From the NCBI GenBank assembly GCA_964390955.1, contig CAYMKE010000002.1:1-43321 (forward strand): a stretch of 43,321 nucleotides of DNA, in the 5' to 3' direction. Under the pieces are notes generated by a model. It was not told where the DNA came from and did no database searches. It worked only from the letters and a program-made list of their open reading frames with translations. Origin of the DNA: CAYMKE01 sp964390955 (GTDB lineage: Bacteria; Bacteroidota; Bacteroidia; Bacteroidales; JBBRXJ01). This document shows, one piece after another, positions 34,778-43,275 of the stretch. The position numbers were made by a program, and so were the translations under genes. Each line of letters opens with the position of its first letter. Position 1 is the first letter of the stretch.

Positions 34778-34861
34778 GCGGACGTGGCGGAATTGGCAGA
34801 CGCGCTAGACTTAGAATCTAGTGCCTTCACCGGCATGAGGGTTCGAGTCCCTCCGTCCGCA
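34778..34861 (+). tRNA. tRNA-Leu (anticodon UAG)
   Basis: The cloverleaf is complete: acceptor GCGGACG pairs with CGTCCGC, followed by discriminator A at 34861. The anticodon stem CTAGA/TCTAG holds the loop CTTAGAA, so the anticodon is TAG at 34812-34814 and reads CUN Leu codons. A long variable arm (TGCCTTCACCGGCA) is typical of a class II tRNA, and the T-loop is GTTCGAGTC. CCA is not encoded, as usual in Bacteroidota. Confidence 0.97.
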
Positions 34862-34963
34862 CTACTTTTTGTTTTCAAAGAAAAAAGGATAGAACGAACA
34901 AACGCATCAACCCCTTTTTATTAATTTTTAAAAATTTATCATACAGATTAAAAAATAAAGCGA

Positions 34964-36322
34964 ATGAACATTACCAAAGAAAAAATTGACGATTTAAACG
35001 CAGTGCTTAGAGTGAAAATTGAAAAAAATGATTATGAAGAGAGTGTTAAAAATGTGTTGTCTGACTACCGGAAAAAGGCTCAAATAAATGGCTTTAGGCC
35101 TGGCAAGGTGCCATTCGGCCTCATTAAAAAAATGTATGGTAAACAGACCAGAGTAAGTGAAGTCAATAAATTGGTGTCCGAATCCATTGCAACATATCTG
35201 GATGAGCAAAATATTCAAATTCTTGGTGAACCAATGATCAAAGAAGAAGAACAGCCAACAATTGACTGGGAAAATGAGGAAGATTTTGAATTTGTATTTG
35301 ATCTGGGGTTATCTCCGGAAATGAATATTGATTTTAACAGCAAGATCAAAGTACCTTATTACATCATTAAAGTAGATGATAAACAGATTGATGAATTCAT
35401 AGACGAATATTCCCGCAGGTTCGGGCAATTTATAGATACGGATGAGGTCAAAGGAGAAGAAATTATCAAAGGCGACATACAGGAGTTGAATAAAGACAAA
35501 GAACCGAAAGAAGAAGGTGTAAAAGCCGATGATGTCACGATAGGAATGGATATCATTAAAGATGATAACATAAAAGCACTTTTTAACGGTGCAAAGGTGA
35601 ATGAAACGATCCGGTTTAATTTAAAAAAAGCATACCCGAATGAAACGGAAATTGCTTCATTATTAAATATTTCAAAAGAACAAGTCCCTGAATTATCAGA
35701 AGAATTTTCTTTTTCTATCAAAGAAATAAAAAGTTTTCAGCCTGCAGAAATTAATCAGGAACTATTTGATAACATATATGGAGAAGGTAATGTGAAATCT
35801 GTTGAAGAATTCAGAGAAAAAGTAGCTGAGGATATTGAGCGGATGAATGAGCAGCGAAGCGAATATAAATTGCACATAGATATTAAAAATAAATTTCTTA
35901 AAAAAGCTGACATTGAGCTGCCTTCAGAATTTCTAAAGCGTTGGATATTATCAACAAACAAAGATATTACAAAAGAAAAGATTGACGAAGACTTTTCAAA
36001 ACATGAAGATGACCTCAAATGGCAGGTTATAAAAAATAATATAGAACGGGAACATGATATTAAGATCACCAAAGAAGAAATCGAAGAATTTGCCAAACAA
36101 TATGCTTTAATGCAATTACAGCAATACGGCATCTCAAGCCTACCGGATGAACAACTTCAGAATTTTGTCAATGAAATGTTGAGCAAAGAAGATGAAAGCA
36201 AACGCATCGTTGACAGTAAACGCAATGAAAAGATCATGGAATTCATTAAAGAAAAAATTACATATGATGAAAAGAAAGTTTCAAAAGATGAGTTCAATAA
36301 AATGTTAGAAAAACAACAATGA
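34964..36322 (+). CDS. tig: Trigger factor (ribosome-associated chaperone)
   Basis: Trigger factor binds the ribosome exit tunnel and helps nascent chains fold. The 452-residue protein has the ribosome-docking signature GFRPGKVP (43-50) in an N-terminal domain that opens with the family's MNITKEKIDDLNAVLRVKI. The PPIase region (~155-240) is divergent, as is common in Bacteroidota. The C-terminal arms are helical (from ~260: EEFREKVAEDIERMNE). It is followed by clpP and clpX, the conserved quality-control order. The divergent PPIase means prolyl isomerase activity cannot be assumed. Confidence 0.96.
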   Translation: MNITKEKIDDLNAVLRVKIEKNDYEESVKNVLSDYRKKAQINGFRPGKVPFGLIKKMYGKQTRVSEVNKLVSESIATYLDEQNIQILGEPMIKEEEQPTIDWENEEDFEFVFDLGLSPEMNIDFNSKIKVPYYIIKVDDKQIDEFIDEYSRRFGQFIDTDEVKGEEIIKGDIQELNKDKEPKEEGVKADDVTIGMDIIKDDNIKALFNGAKVNETIRFNLKKAYPNETEIASLLNISKEQVPELSEEFSFSIKEIKSFQPAEINQELFDNIYGEGNVKSVEEFREKVAEDIERMNEQRSEYKLHIDIKNKFLKKADIELPSEFLKRWILSTNKDITKEKIDEDFSKHEDDLKWQVIKNNIEREHDIKITKEEIEEFAKQYALMQLQQYGISSLPDEQLQNFVNEMLSKEDESKRIVDSKRNEKIMEFIKEKITYDEKKVSKDEFNKMLEKQQ

Positions 36323-36380
36323 TCATTGTTTTATTCCGTTTTTTAATTTAATTTTAAATTTTTAAAAATATTGAAATGTG

Positions 36381-36427
36381 ATGAACCGAGGCATGACAAA
36401 ATTTTTACCACACACGCGCATGATTAT
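36381..36427 (+). repeat. Family B dispersed repeat, partial copy
   Basis: ATGAACCGAG, GCATGACAAA and CACACACGCGCATGATTA align with the left half of the family B copy at 18659-18708. The right half (the GAACTAAGCATAGC block) is missing. The clpP start at 36503 still has the leader AATAAACAGATGAAG like the repeat-linked starts. Confidence 0.5.
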
Positions 36428-36502
36428 AAAAGATTTTATCTATACCGGGTTGAATGATAATCTCAATTAACCCAATTAACTTAGTAACTTAACAATAAAC
36501 AG

Positions 36503-37201
36503 ATGAAGAATATGGAAAATGATTTTAAAAATTATGCAACCAAACATATGGGCATAAACAGTATGGTATACGATCAGTTTACCTCTGTTTACAATAATTA
36601 TATATCTCCGACCATCATTGAAGAAAGACAATTGAACATTGCTTCAATGGATGTTTTTTCACGCTTAATGATGGACAGGATCATTTTTTTGGGGGTGCCT
36701 ATTAATGATTATGTAGCAAATATAGTTCAGGCACAATTATTATATCTTGATTCTGCTGATCCGGGGAAGGATATCCAGTTATATATTAATACCCCCGGTG
36801 GAGCTGTACATTCAGGACTTGGCATTTATGATACCATGCAATGGATCAGAAGCGATGTTTCAACCATTTGTACAAGCATGGCCGCTTCAATGGGTGCTGT
36901 ATTGCTTGCTGCCGGAACAAAAAATAAGCGCAGCGCATTAAAACATGCCAGAGTTATGATCCATCAGCCTATTGGAGGAGCTCAGGGACAGGCAGCAGAT
37001 ATTGAAATAACTGCCCGGGAAATTTTAAAGCTGAAAAAAGAACTTTACGAAATTTTAGCCCAACATAGTGGCAATTCTTATAAAAAAATAGAAAAAGACT
37101 CTGACAGGGATTACTGGATGACTGCTCAGGAAGCAAAAGAGTATGGTATGATTGACAATCTTCTTGAGAAAAAAGAAAAACCTGCGGATGAAGAATTGTA
37201 A
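36503..37201 (+). CDS. clpP: ATP-dependent Clp protease proteolytic subunit ClpP
   Basis: ClpP forms the two-ring chamber that degrades substrates unfolded by ClpX. The 232-residue subunit shows the catalytic triad: Ser129 in TSMAASMGAVLL, His154 in VMIHQPIGG, and Asp203 in DSDRDYWMTA. The NTPGGAVHSGLGIYDTM region matches the family core. The first ~35 residues may include a processed propeptide. clpX starts 55 bp downstream. It is preceded by the family B remnant and the A-rich start leader. Confidence 0.97.
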   Translation: MKNMENDFKNYATKHMGINSMVYDQFTSVYNNYISPTIIEERQLNIASMDVFSRLMMDRIIFLGVPINDYVANIVQAQLLYLDSADPGKDIQLYINTPGGAVHSGLGIYDTMQWIRSDVSTICTSMAASMGAVLLAAGTKNKRSALKHARVMIHQPIGGAQGQAADIEITAREILKLKKELYEILAQHSGNSYKKIEKDSDRDYWMTAQEAKEYGMIDNLLEKKEKPADEEL

Positions 37202-37256
37202 AGGTCATGTTGACAAGGTGGATATAAAAATGTACGACAAATAAAAACAATCAGAT

Positions 37257-38480
37257 ATGGAAAAATGTTCTTTTTGCGGACGATATAAAAAAGACACAAA
37301 ACTACTGATTGCCGGAGTTTCAGCACATATCTGCGATAAATGTGCTGAACAGGCAAATGACATTGTTAAGGAAGAAAATAAGAAAACATCAAAAGAATTT
37401 AGCTTAAATGATATCAACTTACATAAACCTGTTGAAATCAAAGATTTTCTTGATCAGTATGTGATCGGACAGGACAATGCAAAAAAATATTTATCAGTTG
37501 CTGTATATAATCATTATAAGCGAATAAAGTACGATACCAGGCATCAGAATGACGTGGAAATTGACAAATCCAATGTTATTTTGGTGGGGGAAACAGGGAC
37601 TGGTAAAACACTCCTGGCTCGCACCATTGCCAGAATGCTGAATGTCCCGTTTACCATTGTTGATGCCACCATTCTTACAGAAGCCGGTTACGTGGGTGAA
37701 GACATTGAAAGTATCCTTAGCAGGCTTTTGCAGGTAGCCAATTATAATGTTGAAGCAGCAGAAAAAGGTATTGTCTTCATAGATGAAATTGATAAAATAT
37801 CAAGAAAAAGTGACAATCCTTCCATCACACGGGATGTGTCAGGCGAAGGTGTTCAACAGGGTCTGTTGAAACTGCTTGAAGGTTCAGATGTGAATGTCCC
37901 ACCCCAAGGCGGACGTAAACATCCTGATCAGAAAATGGTTAATATTAATACCAAGAATATCTTGTTTATATGTGGCGGCGCTTTTGACGGGATCGAAAAA
38001 AAGATATCGCAACGACTGAATACCAATAGGGTAGGTTTCAATGCACAACAGGAAGCCGCAAAAATTGACCGGAATAATTTGTTACAATATATTGCCCCAC
38101 AAGATTTGAAAGCATTCGGACTGATTCCTGAGATTATCGGGCGACTGCCTGTTATAACACATTTGGATCAGCTGGACAGGAATGCATTGCGAAAAATCCT
38201 GGAAGAACCAAAAAATTCTATCATCAAACAATACAAAAAACTTTTTGAATTAGAGGAAATACAACTACATTTTGATGCCGAAGCGTTGGATTATATTGTG
38301 GAGAAATCCATAGAATATAAACTCGGGGCAAGAGGACTGCGCTCAATTTGCGAAGTCATCATGTCAGACCTGATGTTTGACATTCCTTCGAAAAAAGATA
38401 TTGAAGAAGTGACCGTATCAAAAGAGTATGCCAAATCAAAAATTGAAAAATTCAATTTGAATAAGTTGCAGGCAGCGTAA
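37257..38480 (+). CDS. clpX: ATP-dependent Clp protease ATP-binding subunit ClpX
   Basis: ClpX unfolds proteins and feeds them to ClpP. The 407-residue protein has the N-terminal zinc domain (Cys4, Cys7, Cys26, Cys29), Walker A GETGTGKT (111-118), pore loop GYVG (144-147), Walker B IVFIDEID (172-179) and the RKH loop (QGGRKHPDQK). In the ClpP-docking loop, the usual IGF tripeptide appears as VGF (NRVGFNAQ). The length is normal. It is convergent with the small membrane-protein gene at 38514. Confidence 0.97.
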   Translation: MEKCSFCGRYKKDTKLLIAGVSAHICDKCAEQANDIVKEENKKTSKEFSLNDINLHKPVEIKDFLDQYVIGQDNAKKYLSVAVYNHYKRIKYDTRHQNDVEIDKSNVILVGETGTGKTLLARTIARMLNVPFTIVDATILTEAGYVGEDIESILSRLLQVANYNVEAAEKGIVFIDEIDKISRKSDNPSITRDVSGEGVQQGLLKLLEGSDVNVPPQGGRKHPDQKMVNINTKNILFICGGAFDGIEKKISQRLNTNRVGFNAQQEAAKIDRNNLLQYIAPQDLKAFGLIPEIIGRLPVITHLDQLDRNALRKILEEPKNSIIKQYKKLFELEEIQLHFDAEALDYIVEKSIEYKLGARGLRSICEVIMSDLMFDIPSKKDIEEVTVSKEYAKSKIEKFNLNKLQAA

Positions 38481-38513
38481 TTTAATGGTCTGTGCTTTGA
38501 GCACTATTATATA

Positions 38514-38816
38514 TCACAACGCGAATTTCATGATAGCGCTTGCAATGGCCAGAAAAACTGTTATGAATAAAACACCTCTTGCAGTCCTTAAAAAATTGAG
38601 CCATATAAAAATAAAAAAAGGTGCCAGGTTTGGAATGATGCACAGTGAAAGAATTTTTCCAAGCATAGGCCCTTTGAATATGGCCTCAAATAAATATTCA
38701 TTCCGGATGTATGGTTCCAATTTCACGTAGTAAAAAATCCAAAATGATATGAAGGGTATTACCAGTCCTACGATTATCCCAAATAATAATGAATCGAATT
38801 TTGATATTTTGCTCAT
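38514..38816 (-). CDS. Small membrane protein encoded next to surE
   Basis: This 100-residue protein is almost all hydrophobic, with three membrane helices (FGIIVGLVIPFISFWIFYYV; LGKILSLCIIPNLAPFFIFI; ARGVLFITVFLAIASAIM). I do not recognise a family with a known function. It begins 23 bp after surE on the same strand, so it is probably translated from the surE transcript. The short, regular helices and clean ATG support a real gene. It converges on clpX. Confidence 0.7.
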   Translation of the reverse strand: MSKISKFDSLLFGIIVGLVIPFISFWIFYYVKLEPYIRNEYLFEAIFKGPMLGKILSLCIIPNLAPFFIFIWLNFLRTARGVLFITVFLAIASAIMKFAL

Positions 38817-38839
38817 GTTTTTAAAATTTATATGTTCAG

Positions 38840-39625
38840 TTATTCTTCATCCCAGGACCAGTGTTTCATATGTTCAAGCGCCCTGTACGCTGTTAAATCG
38901 CTATGCAATGGCACCACCGAAACATAATTGTGTTTCAATGCCCATTCATCAGAATCTTCTGCATTATGCTCATCATTTCGGAAACTTCCGGTTAGCCAGT
39001 AATATTCCCTTTTACCCGGGTCAATGCGTTTGTCAAATTCTTCAATCCACAACCCTTTAGTCTGCCTGCAGCTTCGGATACCTTTGATTTTATCCAGTGG
39101 AACATTGGGAATATTCACATTCAAACAAATTTCTCTCGGAAGGTTTGTGTGGATAACCGTGTTTATGATTTTTTTGACATATACATTGGCAGCTGAAAAA
39201 TCTGCATGTGCAGAATGATTGAGCAATGAAAAGCCAACAGAAGCAATGTCATTAATGCCGCCTTCAAGAGCCGCTGCAATGGTGCCTGAATAAATTGCAC
39301 TCACCGAAGCGTTTGATCCGTGGTTAATACCTGAAACCAGCAAATCGGGTTTGCGGTCTAATATTTGGTCCATGGCTATTTTTACACAATCAACAGGTGT
39401 TCCCGAACATTTATAAAATGTTAAATTTTCAGTGTCTTTAATTTTATTTAGCCGTATCGGATGGTTGATGGTGATTGCATGCGACATCCCTGAAAAAGCT
39501 GTTTCAGGTGCAACACATACAATTTTTCCAAATCCTGAAAGGGCTTCAATAAGGTTTCTCAAACCTTTTGCATCAAATCCATCATCATTGGTGGCTAAAA
39601 TTAATCGTTCCGTTTCTTTTTTCAC
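38840..39625 (-). CDS. surE: 5'-nucleotidase SurE
   Basis: SurE removes phosphate from nucleoside monophosphates and short polyphosphates in the stationary phase. The metal-binding opening LILATNDDGFDAKG (NDDG at 13-16 from the start used here) is followed by SGMSHAIT, CSGTPVDCVK, LVSGINHGSNA, and YSGTIAAALEG, all hallmarks. The frame has no ATG near its start: TTG at 39646 and GTG at 39625 are candidates. GTG is preferred because a TAGCTTTG box (complement of 39651-39658) places the transcript start near 39644, downstream of the TTG. That gives 261 residues, a normal length. Confidence 0.93.
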   Translation of the reverse strand: MKKETERLILATNDDGFDAKGLRNLIEALSGFGKIVCVAPETAFSGMSHAITINHPIRLNKIKDTENLTFYKCSGTPVDCVKIAMDQILDRKPDLLVSGINHGSNASVSAIYSGTIAAALEGGINDIASVGFSLLNHSAHADFSAANVYVKKIINTVIHTNLPREICLNVNIPNVPLDKIKGIRSCRQTKGLWIEEFDKRIDPGKREYYWLTGSFRNDEHNAEDSDEWALKHNYVSVVPLHSDLTAYRALEHMKHWSWDEE

Positions 39626-39650
39626 ATTTAAGTTCTTTTTATTCAAATTG

Positions 39651-39658
39651 CAAAGCTA
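39651..39658 (-). promoter_or_regulatory. Predicted -7 box for surE
   Basis: The complement reads TAGCTTTG, matching TAnnTTTG. The transcript start near 39644 leaves about 19 nt before the GTG at 39625 and rules against the TTG at 39646. Confidence 0.45.
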
Positions 39659-39704
39659 TAAATTATACACTAAAGAAACTTTTAAGATGCAAAAAAAATT
39701 TATT

Positions 39705-39712
39705 TACTTTTG
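39705..39712 (+). promoter_or_regulatory. Predicted -7 box for pheT
   Basis: TACTTTTG matches TAnnTTTG. The start would be near 39719, 28 nt before the ATG at 39747. It is back to back with the surE promoter. A good -33 TTG is not seen. Confidence 0.45.
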
Positions 39713-39746
39713 TCTTTTAAATCGGACTAACAAATAAAAGGGTTTT

Positions 39747-42206
39747 ATGAAGATATCATATCAATGGCTGAAACAGTATCTTAACACGGACTTATCACCG
39801 GAAGCATTATCGGAGATCATGACCAATACCGGGCTTGAGGTAGAAAGCCTGGAATCTTATTCCCCTGTAAAAGGAGGATTGAAAGGTATTGTTGTAGGAG
39901 AGGTGATGAATTGTGAAAAACATCCCCAGGCAGATAAGCTGTCGGTTACAAAAGTGAATATAGGAAATGAGCAGGTTGTACCCATCGTATGCGGCGCTCC
40001 AAATGTAAAAGCAGGACAAAAGGTGCCGGTAGCCACCGTGGGAACAGTTTTATATAAAGGAGAAGAACAACTTACAATAAGAAAAGCCAGGCTTCGCGGG
40101 GAAACTTCGGAAGGGATGATCTGCGCTGAAGATGAAATTGGGATGGGAAACAGTCATCAGGGCATTATGGAATTAGACCCGGATGCTGTTCCCGGCACAC
40201 CGGCAAATGAATATTTTAATATAGAAGAAGATGCCATTTTTGATATTGATTTAACACCCAACAGGATAGATGCGGCTTCTCATTTTGGGGCAGCCAGAGA
40301 TTTAGCTGCTGCATTGCATCAACAAAATAAAAAAGCCTCCCTTGCTAAACCTTCTGTAGATGATTTTGTGCCTGATGAACTCACATTAAAAGCAGAAGTG
40401 ATTATTGAGGAACCTGAAGCATGCCCCCGGTATGCAGGAGTTTGTATCGCTGATGTAGAAGTAAAAGAATCTCCCCGATGGCTTCAGAACAGGCTTAAGG
40501 CAATAGGCCTGAATCCTATTAATAATATTGTAGACATTACAAATTACGTGTTGCATGAAACCGGACAACCCCTGCATGCATTTGATCTGGAAAAAATCAG
40601 GGGAAATAAAATTATTGTCAAATGTTTGCCTCAGGAGACAGAATTTGTCACACTCGATGAAGTGAAGAGAACACTATCGGCAGATGACCTGATGATATGT
40701 AATGCAGAAGAAGGAATGGCCATGGCCGGGATATTTGGTGGAATGGATTCCGGGGTAACCGCTAAAACAAAGAATGTATTCATTGAAAGCGCTTATTTTA
40801 ATCCTATGTATATCCGAAAAACAGCTAAACGGCATGGAATCAGAACCGATTCTTCATTTCGCTTTGAACGGGGCGCTGACCCTGAAAATACCCTTTATGC
40901 CCTTAAACGTGCGGCGTTGCTGATGAAAGAAATTGGCGGCGGAACCATTGCATCCGGTATTATTGATGAATACCCGCATCCGGTATATCCTCAACAAGTT
41001 CAATTATCCATATTGCAATTGAATAAATTCATCGGACAGGAAATTCCGGTCAATACAATTAAACAAATACTTCTTGATCTTGATTTTGAAATATTAAATG
41101 AATCAAATGGGGCATTTGAGCTTAAAGCGCCACTATACAGGGCAGATGTAACAAGAGAAGCGGATGTGATTGAAGAAATATTGAGAATCTATGGATATAA
41201 TAATATTGAGGCCCCGGAAAAACTAAATACCAATTTATCTTTTGCACCCCCTGTGGAGGATGAAGAAATACAAAACAATATTTCACATTTGCTCACGTCA
41301 AATGGATTCAATGAAATAATGGTCAATTCACTGACTAAATCATCATATTATGAACATTTATCATCATACCCTCAGGCACAATGCGTGCAGATTGTGAATC
41401 CGTTAAGCAGTGATTTGAATGTTTTACGCCAAACATTATTATTTGGTGGATTGGAAACCATATCACATAATATAAAACATAAAAATCCAAATTTAAAACT
41501 TTATGAATTCGGGAATTGTTATGCTTATATTCCTGCTGACAAAATCAATAATGAACCCCTGTCCGCATATCGCGAAGGATTGCATTTAGGGTTCTTTTTA
41601 AGTGGTGATCATGACATTCCGAACTGGGCTACAAAACAAAAGCCATCTGATTTTTTTCATATCAAATCTTATACTGAATTAATTTTAGAACGCCTGGGTT
41701 TGTTGGATATGGGATTTGAATTAAATGAGTTTGTCTCGGACATTTTTTTTGAAGCGCTTCAATATAAATATGATAACAAACCAATTGCTGAAACAGGAAA
41801 AATAAAAAAAAGTATTCTTGATAAGTTTGAGATCGAATCCATAGACGTGTATTTTTCTGATATTCATTGGTATAATGTATTGCAATTGTTAAAAGGGAAA
41901 TCCATTACATATAAAGAAATCCCCAAATACCCCGGGGTAAAAAGAGATTTGTCATTACTATTAAATAAAAACATAAAATATCAGCAAATTAAAGAATTGG
42001 CATTTAAGACTGAACAACGGATACTTAAAGATATTACTTTATTTGATATTTATGAAAGCGATAAAATTGGGAAAGACAATAAATCATACGCGGTCAGCTT
42101 CACCTTTCAAAAAGAAAATAAAACGTTGACAGATAAAGAAGTGGATAAGATCATGAACAAGCTGATGAACGTGTTTGAGAAAGAGATGGATGCCAAAATC
42201 AGGTAA
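39747..42206 (+). CDS. pheT: Phenylalanyl-tRNA synthetase beta subunit PheT
   Basis: PheT is the large subunit of the alpha2-beta2 synthetase that charges tRNA-Phe. The 819-residue protein opens with MKISYQWLKQYLN and an EMAP-type tRNA-binding domain (GEVMNCEKHPQADKLSVTKV, ~50-70; VCGAPNV). It continues with the B3/B4 editing domain (~210-390, including NIVDITNYVLHETGQPLHAF and RHGIRTDSSFRFERG), B5 and the catalytic-like core (from ~410), and ends with the FDX-ACB anticodon domain (KYPGVKRDLSLLL to FEKEMDAKIR). The pheS alpha subunit is not in the window, so the two subunit genes are unlinked here. Confidence 0.97.
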   Translation: MKISYQWLKQYLNTDLSPEALSEIMTNTGLEVESLESYSPVKGGLKGIVVGEVMNCEKHPQADKLSVTKVNIGNEQVVPIVCGAPNVKAGQKVPVATVGTVLYKGEEQLTIRKARLRGETSEGMICAEDEIGMGNSHQGIMELDPDAVPGTPANEYFNIEEDAIFDIDLTPNRIDAASHFGAARDLAAALHQQNKKASLAKPSVDDFVPDELTLKAEVIIEEPEACPRYAGVCIADVEVKESPRWLQNRLKAIGLNPINNIVDITNYVLHETGQPLHAFDLEKIRGNKIIVKCLPQETEFVTLDEVKRTLSADDLMICNAEEGMAMAGIFGGMDSGVTAKTKNVFIESAYFNPMYIRKTAKRHGIRTDSSFRFERGADPENTLYALKRAALLMKEIGGGTIASGIIDEYPHPVYPQQVQLSILQLNKFIGQEIPVNTIKQILLDLDFEILNESNGAFELKAPLYRADVTREADVIEEILRIYGYNNIEAPEKLNTNLSFAPPVEDEEIQNNISHLLTSNGFNEIMVNSLTKSSYYEHLSSYPQAQCVQIVNPLSSDLNVLRQTLLFGGLETISHNIKHKNPNLKLYEFGNCYAYIPADKINNEPLSAYREGLHLGFFLSGDHDIPNWATKQKPSDFFHIKSYTELILERLGLLDMGFELNEFVSDIFFEALQYKYDNKPIAETGKIKKSILDKFEIESIDVYFSDIHWYNVLQLLKGKSITYKEIPKYPGVKRDLSLLLNKNIKYQQIKELAFKTEQRILKDITLFDIYESDKIGKDNKSYAVSFTFQKENKTLTDKEVDKIMNKLMNVFEKEMDAKIR

Positions 42207-42276
42207 ATAATTTTTGTGGTCTTTGACCGGGAAAACGGTGATATTTATAATTCATTATTAAAAAAATTATTAAACT

Positions 42277-42375
42277 CACACGAGAATGATTATTTTAATT
42301 ATGCGGTTCCATATGACCATTGAACTAAGCATAGCGATCTCATGAACGAAGTGAGTAAAAATAAAATATAAACAT
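42277..42375 (+). repeat. Family B dispersed repeat, copy 2, ending at a start codon
   Basis: This matches 18695-18794 over ~100 bp: CACACGAGAATGATT, TCCATATG, CCATTGAACTAAGCATAGC, ATCTCAT and ACGAAGTGAGTAAAA. It stops exactly at the ATG of the prenyltransferase gene, in the context AAACATATGAA. The upstream ~25-bp part of copy 1 (ATGAACCGAG) is absent here. Confidence 0.75.
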
Positions 42376-43257
42376 ATGAATAAAAACTCCGGTGCTGTCA
42401 AAAAATATATATCCCTCATTAAATTTGAGCATACACTTTTTGCAATGCCCTTTGCTATCATTGGTTTTTTTCTTGCTTTATACCGGACGAATGCAGAATT
42501 TCAATGGGAGTTGCTGTTGTATGTATTATTATGCATGATATTTGCACGGAATGCTGCCATGGCATTCAACAGGTATATTGACAGGGCCACAGATAAAGAA
42601 AATCCGAGAACATCCGGGAGAGAACTTCCAGGAGGATTACTGAACCCGGGAGCTGTTTTGATGTTTGTAATAATTAATTGCATTTTATTTATAGGCACTA
42701 CGTTTTTTATTAATACAATGGTTTTGTACCTTTCGCCATTAGCCCTGGCAATTGTGTTAGGATATAATGTTGTAAAAAAGCATACCATATTCGGGCATTT
42801 TGTTTTGGGGCTGGGTTTATCCCTGGCTCCCATTGGAGCGTACCTGTCTGTTACAGGGGCCTTTGACCTGCTGCCTGTATTGTTTTCTGTTATTGTTATC
42901 TTTTGGGTGAGTGGATTTGATATCATTTATTCTTTGCAGGATGAGCAATTTGACAAAACACATGCAATAAAGTCTATCCCGGCAAGAATAGGCCAAAAAA
43001 AAGCACTCATCGTGTCTGTTTCACTTCATTTTATATGCGTGTTGTTGGTGTTATACACAGGATATTACGCAGGTTTTGGAGTTTTATACTGGATCGGTGC
43101 CCTGATTTTTTCTGTCTTGCTTTTTTATCAGCACATCATTATCAAGCCAAATTATTTTAAAAAAATAAGCCTTGCTTTTTTTGTGTCAAACAGCCTTGCC
43201 AGCAGTATCTTTGCAATTTTTACCGTGCTTGATCTTTTACCCCTGTTTTTTAATTAG
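42376..43257 (+). CDS. UbiA-family prenyltransferase (likely menaquinone-pathway)
   Basis: A 293-residue integral membrane enzyme with about eight helices that attaches an isoprenoid chain to an aromatic ring. The first Asp-rich site is NRYIDRATDKENPRTSGR (Asn65, Asp69, Asp73) and the second is FDIIYSLQDEQFD (Asp182, Asp189, Asp193); both bind the diphosphate through Mg2+. The sequence resembles the 4-hydroxybenzoate/MqnP branch used in futalosine-pathway menaquinone synthesis, but no mqn gene is nearby to confirm the substrate. The TAG stop overlaps a 19-bp repeated motif, and a family B repeat abuts the start. Confidence 0.9.
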   Translation: MNKNSGAVKKYISLIKFEHTLFAMPFAIIGFFLALYRTNAEFQWELLLYVLLCMIFARNAAMAFNRYIDRATDKENPRTSGRELPGGLLNPGAVLMFVIINCILFIGTTFFINTMVLYLSPLALAIVLGYNVVKKHTIFGHFVLGLGLSLAPIGAYLSVTGAFDLLPVLFSVIVIFWVSGFDIIYSLQDEQFDKTHAIKSIPARIGQKKALIVSVSLHFICVLLVLYTGYYAGFGVLYWIGALIFSVLLFYQHIIIKPNYFKKISLAFFVSNSLASSIFAIFTVLDLLPLFFN

Positions 43258-43275
43258 TGTCTGTCTATAAAGTCA
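43257..43275 (+). repeat. 19-bp motif overlapping a stop codon, copy 2
   Basis: GTGTCTGTCTATAAAGTCA starts at the G of the prenyltransferase TAG stop and differs from 20201-20219 at one base. In both cases the motif begins at the same base of the stop codon, and no family A palindrome follows here before the window ends. Confidence 0.6.

Noticed and set aside
36315..36330. AACAATGATCATTGTT palindrome over the tig stop codon as a terminator
   Set aside because: The arms abut without a proper loop and the following T-run is interrupted; too weak to call.
38485..38730. Plus-strand 81-codon frame after clpX
   Set aside because: It is antisense to the three-helix membrane protein at 38514-38816, which has a better start and operon context.
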